From Frederiksenia canicola (GTDB lineage: Bacteria > Pseudomonadota > Gammaproteobacteria > Enterobacterales > Pasteurellaceae), in NCBI RefSeq assembly GCF_011455495.1, contig NZ_CP015029.1, positions 1,302,740-1,366,739 of the forward strand: 64,000 nucleotides of DNA. The letters run 5' to 3'. The notes beneath the pieces are model-generated. The model saw only the letters and a list, made by a program, of their open reading frames with translations. It searched no databases and was not told the DNA's origin. This document shows positions 7,988-16,163 of this stretch, one piece after another. Every line of letters starts with the position of its first letter. The first letter of the stretch is position 1. The translations under genes and the position numbers were made by a program.

Positions 7988-8922
7988 TTACACCACAAGT
8001 CGGTTATATCTTTGCGGCGGTATTTGCGGTATTAATTATCGCCAGTGTGATCGGTGAGATGCTGAAACAAAAATATGGCGTAAAGAATCCAACTATTGCG
8101 AATCTGACTGCTCGGATTGATGCGTGGTGGGTGATGACGTTGATTTTACTTGCCGCTTTTTTATTTGGGCAGATCGGCACCACCATTTTATTTTTCTTAA
8201 TCTCCTTTGTGGCATTGCGTGAATTCATGACGCTGGTTTATCGTAAACGCAGTGATTATTACAGCATGGTGGTCTGTTTCTATTTGTTATTACCAATTCA
8301 ATACTATTTCGTGCTTGACCATTGGTATGGCATGTTTTCGATTTTCATTCCAGTCTATGGTTTTTTATTACTGCCTATTGTGGCAAGTATGAGTGGAAAT
8401 ACGGAACATTTTTTAGAAAGAGCTGCTAAAACGCAGTGGATGGCGATGATTTGTATTTTCTGTTTGTCGCACGTGCCAGCGTTACTTTTTTTAAACCTAG
8501 ACGGATTCCACAGTGATAATAATATCTTATTACTCATTTTTATGATTGCGACTGTGCAAGCAAGCGATGTATTACAATATATTTGGGGTAAATTAGTGGG
8601 CGGGCCGAAAATTATGCCACGTTTATCGCCTTCTAAAACCGTATCTGGCACCGTTGGCGGCATCTTGTCTGCTACAGCACTAGCCGCATTAATGGCTCCT
8701 ATCACACCATTTAGTTACTGGCAGGCGGCTGCAATCGGGTTTGTTATCTGTATCATGGGATTTCTTGGCGGGTTAGTGATGTCTGCGATCAAACGCGATC
8801 ACGGTGTGAAAGACTGGGGAAATATGATTAGTGGACACGGTGGAATGCTAGATAGAGTCGATTCAATCTGTTTTGCGGCACCTGTTTATTTTCACTTTGT
8901 TCGTTATTTTTGGAATGGTTAA
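7984..8922 (+). CDS. ynbB: YnbB-like CDP-diacylglycerol synthase paralogue
   Basis: This 312-residue polytopic protein is of the CdsA family, which makes CDP-diacylglycerol from phosphatidate and CTP. The family signature is intact near the C terminus (about 265-292): SAIKRDHGVKDWGNMISGHG, then GMLDRVD. It also has GPKIMPRLSPSKTVSGTVGG around 208-228. It closes the ynb-type cluster and would supply the CDP-lipid used by YnbA. The E. coli paralogue YnbB is reported, from memory, to support synthesis of CDP-diacylglycerol-derived glycolipid when CdsA is missing. No terminator is evident before the yccA promoter. Confidence 0.86.
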   Translation: MITPQVGYIFAAVFAVLIIASVIGEMLKQKYGVKNPTIANLTARIDAWWVMTLILLAAFLFGQIGTTILFFLISFVALREFMTLVYRKRSDYYSMVVCFYLLLPIQYYFVLDHWYGMFSIFIPVYGFLLLPIVASMSGNTEHFLERAAKTQWMAMICIFCLSHVPALLFLNLDGFHSDNNILLLIFMIATVQASDVLQYIWGKLVGGPKIMPRLSPSKTVSGTVGGILSATALAALMAPITPFSYWQAAAIGFVICIMGFLGGLVMSAIKRDHGVKDWGNMISGHGGMLDRVDSICFAAPVYFHFVRYFWNG

Positions 8923-8928
8923 ATCCAA

Positions 8929-8956
8929 TTGACTTTCTTTCGATTTCTGCTAGTTT
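8929..8956 (+). promoter_or_regulatory. Putative sigma-70 promoter of yccA
   Basis: TTGACT and TAGTTT are separated by 16 bases, about 50 bases upstream of the yccA start. It suggests that yccA is transcribed separately from the ynb-type cluster. Confidence 0.5.
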
Positions 8957-9005
8957 AGCCGCAATTTTTAACCCTAAAACTATCTCTATTTAACAGGAGT
9001 TTTTT

Positions 9006-9668
9006 ATGCAACAAAATCTCACCACAACCGTACGTGGCGAATCGTTAGTTAGCACCCACAAAGTGCTACGTAATACCTACTTCTTATTAGCATTGACGTT
9101 AGCCTTTTCATCCGTCGTTGCGATAGTTTCCATGAGCCTTAATTTGCCCCGTTTACCTTGGTGGGGAATGTTAGTTGGCTTCTATGGCTTACTTTTCCTA
9201 ACTAGTGCCACAGCTAACAGTGCAATGGGCTTGGTGAGTGTATTTGCACTTACCGGCTTTTTAGGTTACAGCTTAGGTCCAATTCTCAATGCTTTCGTCA
9301 GCAACGGAATGGGGGATATTGTTGCATTAGCCTTCGGTGCAACCGCAGCGGTATTCTTTGCTTGCTCTGCCTATGTGCTAACCACTAAAAAAGATATGTC
9401 TTTCCTTTCGGGAATGATGATCGCACTTTTCGTAGTGTTGCTAGTCGGTGTGATTGCCAACATCTTCTTGCAAATCCCTGCGTTGGGTTTAGCCATTAGT
9501 GCCTTATTTGTGTTGTTCTCAACGGGGGGGATTTTATTTGCGACCAGCAACATCATTCACGGTGGCGAAACCAACTATATTCGTGCAACTGTGGATTTAT
9601 ACGTTTCCCTTTATAATTTATTCGTCAGCTTCTTAAACATCTTCGGTGTGCTTGGCAACGACGATTAA
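9006..9668 (+). CDS. yccA: Bax inhibitor-1 family membrane protein (YccA-like)
   Basis: The 220-residue protein has about seven hydrophobic segments and belongs to the BI-1/YccA/TMBIM family. E. coli YccA binds and modulates the FtsH protease in the inner membrane, and other members act as pH-gated ion leak channels. The visible pattern is a short polar N terminus (1-28), tightly spaced helices, and the end [20 protein letters not shown] typical of the family. It has an AGGAG ribosome site and its own likely promoter. In Pasteurellaceae this gene is next to tusE, as here. Confidence 0.88.
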   Translation: MQQNLTTTVRGESLVSTHKVLRNTYFLLALTLAFSSVVAIVSMSLNLPRLPWWGMLVGFYGLLFLTSATANSAMGLVSVFALTGFLGYSLGPILNAFVSNGMGDIVALAFGATAAVFFACSAYVLTTKKDMSFLSGMMIALFVVLLVGVIANIFLQIPALGLAISALFVLFSTGGILFATSNIIHGGETNYIRATVDLYVSLYNLFVSFLNIFGVLGNDD

Positions 9669-9734
9669 TTGTCTTTCGGGCGAGCCAAATGGTTCGCCCA
9701 ATTTGTAAAATATTTCTCAAATCTGACCGCTTGT

Positions 9735-10073
9735 ATGTCCCACTTTATTCAACTGAATGATCAACAATTCCCCACCGATGAATTTGGCTATCTCAAAAAT
9801 TTAAACGACTGGAGTGAAGAACTTGCCGTAGCGATTGCGGCTAAAGATGGTGTCGTTCTCAGCGAAGCCCATTGGGAAATCGTCCACTTCGTGCGGGAAT
9901 TTTACCAAGAATACAAAACTTCGCCTGCCATCCGAATGTTAGTTAAAGCCCTTGCCCAAAAATTTGGCGAAGAAAAAGGCAATAGCCGCTATTTACAACG
10001 CCTTTTTCCCGAAGGTCCTGCCAAACAAGCAACCAAAATCGCAGGGCTGCCAAAACCCGCGAAATGTTTGTAA
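9735..10073 (+). CDS. tusE: Sulfurtransferase TusE
   Basis: The 112-residue protein is of the DsrC/TusE family. It takes sulfur from the TusBCD complex and passes it to MnmA for 2-thiouridine formation at tRNA wobble position 34. It has the family blocks [22 protein letters not shown] and [20 protein letters not shown], and the conserved end GLPKPAKCL with the sulfur-carrying Cys second from last. The start at 9735 fits the E. coli protein length (109). An uptake signal (GACCGCTTGT) ends at the start codon, leaving no clear ribosome site, so translation may be weak. Confidence 0.95.
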   Translation: MSHFIQLNDQQFPTDEFGYLKNLNDWSEELAVAIAAKDGVVLSEAHWEIVHFVREFYQEYKTSPAIRMLVKALAQKFGEEKGNSRYLQRLFPEGPAKQATKIAGLPKPAKCL

Positions 10074-10082
10074 GGAGATGCA

Positions 10083-11105
10083 ATGAAAATTTGCGTGCTA
10101 CGCTTGTCTGCGATTGGTGATGTGTGCCACACGCTCGCTGTGGTGCAGGCAATTCAACGCCACTATCCGCAGGCGGAAATTACCTGGATTGTCGGCAAGA
10201 CGGAAGCAAATTTATTAGCCGGTATTCCCAATGTTGAGTTAATAACCTACGATAAAAAATCAGGTTGGAAAGGCATTTTTACACTTTGGCAAAAACTGAG
10301 ACACAAGCGGTTTGATTTTTTGCTTAATTTGCAAACAGCATTGCGAGCGTCAGTGTTGTCCTTGGGGATCAAAGCGAAAACTAAAATCGGCTTTAATCGT
10401 GATCGGGCAAGAGAAGGGCAGTGGCTGTTTACGAATGCGAAAGTGGAGCAGACAAGTTATCCCCACGTATTAGATGGGCAGATGATGTTTGCTAAAGCAC
10501 TTGGCGTAGCAGATCTAACTCCAATTTGGCATTTACCCGTTAGCCAAGCCGATTTCGAATATGCAAAACAATTTATTGATCCAACAAAGAAAAATCTGCT
10601 GATAGCCCCTTGTTCTAGTAAAAAAGCCAAAGATTGGTCGCCAGAAAATTATGCCCAAGTAGCAAATTTTACCGCAGAGCAGAATATCAATGTGATTATT
10701 TGCGGCTCGCCATCAGTTTATGAAATGGAAACGGCAGCAAAAATTCAACAACTAGCCCCTAATTGCTGCAATGTTGCGGGGGAAACCAATCTAAAACAGC
10801 TTACCGCATTAATTAAACAAGTAGATTTAGTCCTTTCTTCCGATTCAGGACCAGCTCATATTGCTACTACACAGCAAACCGCAGTTATCGGGCTGTATGC
10901 CATACACAACCCACGCCGCACAGGGCCTTATAACGATTTGGATAAAGTGATTTCCGTGTACGATCAAGCCATTCTTGAACAATATGGCAGATCTTGGGAG
11001 CAGCTCCCTTGGGCAACACGAGCCAAAGGTGAAGAGTTGATGCAACGTATTTCTGTTGAGCAAGTTCAACAAAAAGTGCTTGAAACTTTGCAACTATCTC
11101 GGTAA
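10083..11105 (+). CDS. opsX: LPS heptosyltransferase I (OpsX type)
   Basis: The 340-residue protein is a glycosyltransferase family 9 heptosyltransferase that adds the first L-glycero-D-manno-heptose to lipid A-Kdo at the inner membrane. The start MKICVLRLSAIGDVCHTLAV carries the family N-terminal loop, and the C-terminal ADP-heptose site has SSDSGPAHIATTQQTAVIGLY. Among Pasteurellaceae, OpsX-type enzymes work on a single phosphorylated Kdo, made by KdkA, which is also encoded here (52710-53414). It follows tusE by nine bases and is probably co-transcribed. Other family members (WaaC, WaaF, WaaQ) are possible, but the context favours OpsX. Confidence 0.82.
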   Translation: MKICVLRLSAIGDVCHTLAVVQAIQRHYPQAEITWIVGKTEANLLAGIPNVELITYDKKSGWKGIFTLWQKLRHKRFDFLLNLQTALRASVLSLGIKAKTKIGFNRDRAREGQWLFTNAKVEQTSYPHVLDGQMMFAKALGVADLTPIWHLPVSQADFEYAKQFIDPTKKNLLIAPCSSKKAKDWSPENYAQVANFTAEQNINVIICGSPSVYEMETAAKIQQLAPNCCNVAGETNLKQLTALIKQVDLVLSSDSGPAHIATTQQTAVIGLYAIHNPRRTGPYNDLDKVISVYDQAILEQYGRSWEQLPWATRAKGEELMQRISVEQVQQKVLETLQLSR

Positions 11106-11112
11106 ATTACAC

Positions 11113-11130
11113 TGTATTGTTATTTTTACA
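11113..11130. promoter_or_regulatory. Possible TyrR box upstream of aroG
   Basis: TGTATTGTTATTTTTACA fits the 18-base TyrR pattern TGTAAA-N6-TTTACA with two mismatches in the left arm. It lies 16 bases before the aroG start, in line with aromatic amino acid repression of DAHP synthase. Confidence 0.35.
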
Positions 11131-11146
11131 TTTTTAGGAAATAAAA

Positions 11147-12208
11147 ATGAACACTGTGGTCAATCAAGATAGCTTACACAATGTCAATATTACCGATGAG
11201 TACGTGTTACTCACTCCCAAGCAACTTAAAACGGAATTTCCTTTATCCGAAAATCTACGCAAGCAGATTGAGCAATCTCGCTTGGTGATTTCAAACATCA
11301 TTCACAAACGTGATCCTCGCAAACTGATTGTGATCGGACCTTGTTCCATTCACGATCCTGTTTCGGCCCTTGAATACGCCAAAAAATTAAAGGCATTATC
11401 AGATGAACTGTCAGATAAACTTTACATTGTGATGCGAGTGTACTTTGAAAAACCTCGCACTACAGTTGGCTGGAAAGGTTTGATTAATGACCCGAATTTA
11501 AATGGTACCTTCAATGTGGAAAAAGGCTTGCGAGTAGCTCGTAAATTGTTGTTGGAACTTGTGGAGCTTGGTTTACCGCTTGCCACTGAAGCCTTAGATC
11601 CTATCAGCCCGCAATATTTAGCCGATTTGTTCAGCTGGTCTGCGATTGGGGCGAGAACCACAGAATCGCAAACCCACAGGGAAATGGCATCGGGCTTGTC
11701 TATGGCGGTAGGCTTTAAAAATGGCACCGACGGCAATCTCGGTGTGGCAATCAACGCAATGCAAGCCTCAGCACAAGGACACAGATTTATCGGTATTAAT
11801 CAGCAAGGGCAGGTTACGGTGCTGACCACCAAAGGTAACCCAGACGGGCATGTGATTTTACGTGGTGGCAAAACCCCGAACTACGAAGCCCAATACGTTG
11901 CTGAGTGCGAACAGGCATTACGCAAAGCGGGTCTACCAGAGGCGATTATGATCGACTGCAGCCACGGTAATTCTAACAAAGATTACCGCCGCCAGCCGAT
12001 TGTGGCAGAAAATGCGTTGCAACAACTGCTCGCGGGCAATCAATCTATCATCGGTTTAATGCTCGAAAGCCACTTATTTGCGGGCAATCAATCTTCAGAA
12101 CAGCCGTTTGAACAGATGCAATACGGCGTTTCCATCACCGATGCGTGCATTGATTGGCAAACCACCGAAGAACTGTTGGTTGGATTTGCAGAAGCATTAC
12201 GGACATAA
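11147..12208 (+). CDS. aroG: DAHP synthase, AroG type
   Basis: 3-Deoxy-7-phosphoheptulonate synthase condenses phosphoenolpyruvate and erythrose 4-phosphate, the first step of the shikimate pathway. The 353-residue class I enzyme shows VIGPCSIHDP, MRVYFEKPRTTVGWKGLIND, GARTTESQTHREMASGLS and DCSHGNSNKDY, which hold the metal and substrate residues. Length and the N-terminal segment fit the phenylalanine-sensitive AroG branch; the AroF or AroH types are less likely but not excluded by reading. tyrA follows 57 bases later, so the two probably form an aromatic operon. Confidence 0.92.
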   Translation: MNTVVNQDSLHNVNITDEYVLLTPKQLKTEFPLSENLRKQIEQSRLVISNIIHKRDPRKLIVIGPCSIHDPVSALEYAKKLKALSDELSDKLYIVMRVYFEKPRTTVGWKGLINDPNLNGTFNVEKGLRVARKLLLELVELGLPLATEALDPISPQYLADLFSWSAIGARTTESQTHREMASGLSMAVGFKNGTDGNLGVAINAMQASAQGHRFIGINQQGQVTVLTTKGNPDGHVILRGGKTPNYEAQYVAECEQALRKAGLPEAIMIDCSHGNSNKDYRRQPIVAENALQQLLAGNQSIIGLMLESHLFAGNQSSEQPFEQMQYGVSITDACIDWQTTEELLVGFAEALRT

Positions 12209-12265
12209 TTTATTAAATATAGAAAATATTCAGCCCCTGATTGTGGAGCAGTATTAGCATAGAGT

Positions 12266-13399
12266 ATGAATACACAACAAAATCCTCTAACTCCTATTCG
12301 TGAGCAGATTGATCAAGTCGATCAAGCGTTAATTGAATTGCTGTCTAAACGGCTTTCATTGGTTGCTGAAGTGGGAAAAATCAAGCATCAATATGGCTTG
12401 CCTGTTTATGCCCCTGAACGTGAAGCCGCAATGATCAACGCACGCCGTGAAGAAGCAGAGAACCAAGGCGTGCCAGCGGACTTGATTGAAGATATTTTGC
12501 GGCGTGTGATGCGAGAATCCTACGCTAATGAAAATAAACACGGCTTTAAAGCGACCAATCCGAATGTGCAGAAAATTGTGATTGTGGGGGGGCAGGGCAA
12601 ATTGGGTGGGCTGTTTGCTCGTTATTTCCGTCTTTCAGGTTATAAGGTGGAAAGCCTTGATAAAAATGACTGGGCGAATGCCGCATCAATTTTAAATGGA
12701 GCAGATTTGGTGTTGGTGTCGGTGCCGATTGCTAATACGTTGGCAGTGTTGGAAGCACTGAAACCTTATCTGAATGAAAAGATGATCTTAGCCGATCTCA
12801 CTTCCGTCAAAGCGCAGCCGTTGGCAAAAATGTTGGAAGTGCATCAAGGGGCGGTGGTTGGGTTACACCCGATGTTTGGGCCAGATATTGCCAGCTTCGC
12901 TAAACAAGTCACCGCATGTTGCCATGGGCGATTTGCCGAGCGTTACCAATGGTTGCTTGAGCAAATTCAGATTTGGGGCGGAAAAATTGAAGTGATTGAG
13001 GCAGAAAAACATGATCATTCAATGACTTATATCCAAGCACTGCGGCACTTTTCTACCTTTGCAGCAGGGCTACATCTCTCACAACAAGCGGTCGATTTAT
13101 CGCAACTTTTAGCCCTTTCTTCACCGATTTATCGCTTGGAGTTGGCGATGATTGGGCGGCTTTTCGCACAAGACGGGGCGTTATACGCGGATATTATTGC
13201 TGACAAACCGGAAAATTTGGCGGTAATTGAATCCCTACAACAAAGTTTCGCCCAGAGCGTTGAATTTTTTAAAAATGGTAATAAGCAAGGTTTTATCCAA
13301 GCCTTTGATAATGTGCATCGTTGGTTTGGCGACTATTCCGAGCAGTTTTTAACCGAAAGCCAAAACTTGCTGAAACAGGCAAATGATTTACGCAAGTAG
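12266..13399 (+). CDS. tyrA: Bifunctional chorismate mutase/prephenate dehydrogenase
   Basis: This 377-residue cytoplasmic enzyme turns chorismate into prephenate and then 4-hydroxyphenylpyruvate for tyrosine synthesis. The chorismate mutase domain (about 1-90) begins with PIREQIDQVDQALIELLSKR. The dehydrogenase domain begins with the Rossmann loop IVIVGGQGKLGGLFARYF near residue 107 and includes GLHPMFGPDIAS around the catalytic His. It is downstream of aroG in the same direction. An inverted uptake-signal pair right after the stop can serve as terminator. Confidence 0.95.
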   Translation: MNTQQNPLTPIREQIDQVDQALIELLSKRLSLVAEVGKIKHQYGLPVYAPEREAAMINARREEAENQGVPADLIEDILRRVMRESYANENKHGFKATNPNVQKIVIVGGQGKLGGLFARYFRLSGYKVESLDKNDWANAASILNGADLVLVSVPIANTLAVLEALKPYLNEKMILADLTSVKAQPLAKMLEVHQGAVVGLHPMFGPDIASFAKQVTACCHGRFAERYQWLLEQIQIWGGKIEVIEAEKHDHSMTYIQALRHFSTFAAGLHLSQQAVDLSQLLALSSPIYRLELAMIGRLFAQDGALYADIIADKPENLAVIESLQQSFAQSVEFFKNGNKQGFIQAFDNVHRWFGDYSEQFLTESQNLLKQANDLRK

Positions 13400-13407
13400 T
13401 AGAAATG

Positions 13408-13465
13408 ACAAGCGGTCACTTTCTCCTCATTTTTTGCAAAAAATAGCGAGAAAGTGACCGCTTGT
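13408..13465. terminator. Inverted uptake-signal pair between tyrA and a convergent gene
   Basis: ACAAGCGGTCACTTTCTC and GAGAAAGTGACCGCTTGT are perfect 18-base arms around a 22-base loop. They lie between the convergent tyrA (plus) and lipoprotein gene (minus), so they act as uptake signals and probably as a two-way terminator. Confidence 0.75.
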
Positions 13466-13481
13466 TGTATAGAGAAGTCAG

Positions 13482-14165
13482 TTAGTCCATAAACGGCAAC
13501 ATAATAAGCATGGCTGGAATGAAAATGATATCAGCCGCTAATGCCAAAGGGGTTGTTGCGACTTTGGTTGCGAGCAGGCTACCATCTATATGAGTTTCAC
13601 TCTTTGAAACCCGAATTGAAATAGGTAATGCCGTTTCAAATTGGTATTCTAATTTAATATTGTCCGCTTTTTTATACATCTCCCCCTCGAACTTGTACTG
13701 TTTTCTATAAGTCTGCGGATCATATTTTGTTGGCGTAAAACCGAGAGCTTTGAGCGTGTTGGTCTCTTGTGTTGTTTTTGGCTGGTAATAAAGTGAGAAA
13801 TAACCTGTCGAGAAGCTTTTGGCATTACTGTCGAGATAGAGACCAAAAGGCTGATTTTTCTGTGTGCTAAACGCCTTTGGCAGTTTGGTGTGAAGCAATT
13901 TTTGAAGTTCGTTAGTGTGTGCGGTGTTAATGAAATACCAATAAGTGTCACCCATCATCACAATTTGTTGATTATTTTGTGCCTTTCCAAAGGCCCGAAC
14001 AGTGTCTTTGGCAATTTCTTTTGTCTCATTATGGGTTGTTACAATATCTCCAGATCCGGGAATAAAACCTCCTCCATTTCCACCTGCCCATAGCCAAGCG
14101 GTACAACCAGTTAATGTGAGGATAGGCAAAAAGAATGCAAGATGAATAATTCGTTTGAGTTTCAT
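13482..14165 (-). CDS. Hypothetical lipoprotein
   Basis: The 227-residue protein has a lipoprotein signal peptide with lipobox LTGC (Cys21), so it should be lipid-anchored in the cell envelope. After a Gly-rich stretch the mature part has no motif that I recognise. A hydrophobic segment near the C terminus (LALAADIIFIPAMLIMLPFM) is unusual for a periplasmic lipoprotein and may be a second membrane contact. It is transcribed toward tyrA and lies downstream of bamE on the same strand, separated by about 100 bases with imperfect uptake-signal arms (14204-14252). Confidence 0.7.
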   Translation of the reverse strand: MKLKRIIHLAFFLPILTLTGCTAWLWAGGNGGGFIPGSGDIVTTHNETKEIAKDTVRAFGKAQNNQQIVMMGDTYWYFINTAHTNELQKLLHTKLPKAFSTQKNQPFGLYLDSNAKSFSTGYFSLYYQPKTTQETNTLKALGFTPTKYDPQTYRKQYKFEGEMYKKADNIKLEYQFETALPISIRVSKSETHIDGSLLATKVATTPLALAADIIFIPAMLIMLPFMD

Positions 14166-14265
14166 AGAGTGCTCCTTGTGGGTTAAGCCGCTATAAAAAA
14201 GCGGTCAGTTTGCTCTGTTTCGATGAAACATGATACAAATCTGACCGCCTCCCTAATGTATTGAG

Positions 14266-14598
14266 TTATCCAATCGGTTTATCTAGTTTGATATCACTGA
14301 CTAAGCCTTGCGGATTAAAGTAGATAAATAAAGTATGTTGAATAGGTTCCTGATGCCCTTCACGTTTGATAAACACATAATCCCAACGGTGGGTTTCAAA
14401 CGGATCTTTTAATACGGGCGTGCCGAGTAAGTAAGCAACTTGCTCTGGCGTCATACCAATTTTTACTTGGTCGATTTTATCTTGTTCTAGGTAGTTTCCT
14501 TGCGGTACGTCAATGCGATAGACCACTTTTTTAACTGTTGAGCAGGCGGTTACGCCTAATGCCAACAGTAATACCGCCACGAGAGATTTGACTTTCAT
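14266..14598 (-). CDS. bamE: Outer membrane assembly lipoprotein BamE (SmpA)
   Basis: The 110-residue protein has a signal peptide with lipobox VTAC (Cys19) and the SmpA/OmlA fold: KIGMTPEQVAYLLGTPVLKDPF, then HRWDYVF. BamE is a small lipoprotein of the BAM complex, which inserts beta-barrel proteins into the outer membrane. It is transcribed with its own short upstream spacer from yejK. lptD, a substrate of this machine, is encoded 5 kb away. Length and motifs match the family well. Confidence 0.93.
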   Translation of the reverse strand: MKVKSLVAVLLLALGVTACSTVKKVVYRIDVPQGNYLEQDKIDQVKIGMTPEQVAYLLGTPVLKDPFETHRWDYVFIKREGHQEPIQHTLFIYFNPQGLVSDIKLDKPIG

Positions 14599-14658
14599 AG
14601 AATAACCTTCTTTTTTGAAAAATTGGGCGAATCATACCAAATTGCCCAAAAAATGCCA

Positions 14659-15660
14659 TTATTTATTACGTTGCAACTGATCACGCAGGTTTGCAGGTAA
14701 TCCTTTGATTGTTAAAGTGTCAGAAAGTTCGTCCCACACAATCCGCTCGCCTAATAATTCTGCGTTAAAACTCAGCGTTACGCCTTTGCCAGAGCCTGAA
14801 TATTTTGTCAATGTTTTCAATGCATTACGTACAGGAGGAATGCTTTCTTCCAAACCATATTCTTGACTTTCGGCAAAATGAGCGAAATCTTGTTCATTTA
14901 AGGTAGGCAAGCTAGCGGAAAGCTCTTGCAAGGCAATGTCTTCGCCACTGTTGATTTGCCCCTTGCAGTAATCAAATACCTGTTTTTTGACCGCTTGGGT
15001 TTGAGTGGCGTTCAGCTCGCCCTGTTCGCAGTAATCACTGACTGCTTGTAATAGCGTTTGGTTTTGTAATTGCGGATTTAACCCTTCTTCGGCGGCGAGA
15101 AAATCCATAAAGAAATCAGCCACTTTGCGACCCACACGCCCCTTGATAAAGGTTAAATAGCGGTTAGATTGTGAGTTTAATTTAAGTTCCGTTAAGTTGA
15201 TACGACAGGCAATGTCGTATTGCGAAATATCGAGATATTCGGTGCGTTTGACGTCTAATTTTTCATCGACCAACATTGAACTGCGACTGTCGATTAACGC
15301 AATAAATAAATATTCGGTAGCTAAGAAGGTGTAACGACACAAAATAAAAGTGCCGCCCGAAGCAAAGCTATATTTACCGAGTTCTGTCGCCAACATTTTG
15401 GCTGCACTGTGGCTAAACGGCAGAAAATCCGTTTCTTGTTCGAGCAAGCGGTTGAGTTGCTGGGCAAAGACGGACTCCGATTTAAATACGCCATAGGCTT
15501 TCGCTTTGCCTTGATAGGCTTGATGCAGTTGTAACATCATCTGCTCAGCTTCAGGGCTAATTGGCAGTAATGTGTCGCGTAACACGGTGTTCAACTGCGG
15601 CGGTTCATCAGTCGTTTGGTGCAACTGATGCAAAACAATATCAGTTAGAGTGATACTCAT
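14659..15660 (-). CDS. yejK: Nucleoid-associated protein YejK (NdpA)
   Basis: This 333-residue protein is of the NdpA/YejK family, found on the nucleoid of Gammaproteobacteria; the precise function is unknown. The start [13 protein letters not shown] is chosen because it aligns with the remembered E. coli N terminus; the frame is open 14 codons further upstream. Typical blocks are [25 protein letters not shown] and [15 protein letters not shown]. It is divergent from ridA with only 113 bases between them. Confidence 0.9.
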   Translation of the reverse strand: MSITLTDIVLHQLHQTTDEPPQLNTVLRDTLLPISPEAEQMMLQLHQAYQGKAKAYGVFKSESVFAQQLNRLLEQETDFLPFSHSAAKMLATELGKYSFASGGTFILCRYTFLATEYLFIALIDSRSSMLVDEKLDVKRTEYLDISQYDIACRINLTELKLNSQSNRYLTFIKGRVGRKVADFFMDFLAAEEGLNPQLQNQTLLQAVSDYCEQGELNATQTQAVKKQVFDYCKGQINSGEDIALQELSASLPTLNEQDFAHFAESQEYGLEESIPPVRNALKTLTKYSGSGKGVTLSFNAELLGERIVWDELSDTLTIKGLPANLRDQLQRNK

Positions 15661-15773
15661 AAATATCCTTACAAGCGGTGAGATTTTTTGGAATTTTTGC
15701 AATTATAAGCTATTTACAAACTGAGAAAAACCTTTCAAACTTGAGCGGTTTTTCAGCTCAAAAAGGACATGTT

Positions 15774-16163
15774 ATGACAAAAGTAATTCACACCGACAAC
15801 GCTCCGCAAGCCATTGGCCCTTATGTGCAAGCAGTGGATTTAGGCAACATCGTTTTGACTTCAGGACAAATTCCCGTGAATCCAAAAACGAACGAAATCC
15901 CAGCAGACATTGTTGCTCAAACCCGTCAATCCCTTGAAAACGTGAAAGCGATTATTGAACAATCAGGTTTGAAAGTGGCAGACATCATCAAAACCACGGT
16001 TTTTGTGAAAGATCTCAACGATTTTGCTGCAGTGAATGCTGAATACGAGGCCTTTTTCCGTGAGAACAATCACCCCGCATTCCCTGCTCGTTCCTGTGTT
16101 GAAGTGGCTCGCTTGCCAAAAGATGTGGGGATCGAAATCGAAGCGATTGCGGTAAGAAACTAA
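15774..16163 (+). CDS. ridA: 2-Iminobutanoate/2-iminopropanoate deaminase RidA
   Basis: The 129-residue RidA (YjgF/YER057c) enzyme hydrolyses reactive enamine/imine intermediates made by PLP enzymes such as threonine dehydratase. Diagnostic segments are APQAIGPYVQA, TSGQIPVNP and HPAFPARSCVEVARLPKD with the conserved Arg. The start is set by AAAGGA and fits the family length. Its stop codon shares a base with the pgeF start, so the two are translationally coupled. Confidence 0.95.
   Translation: MTKVIHTDNAPQAIGPYVQAVDLGNIVLTSGQIPVNPKTNEIPADIVAQTRQSLENVKAIIEQSGLKVADIIKTTVFVKDLNDFAAVNAEYEAFFRENNHPAFPARSCVEVARLPKDVGIEIEAIAVRN

Noticed and set aside
14204-14252. Uptake-signal pair upstream of the lipoprotein gene
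   Set aside because: The arms (AAAAGCGGTCAG and CTGACCGCC) lack the full ACAAGCGGT core, so it is at best a degenerate pair and is mentioned only in the neighbouring entry.
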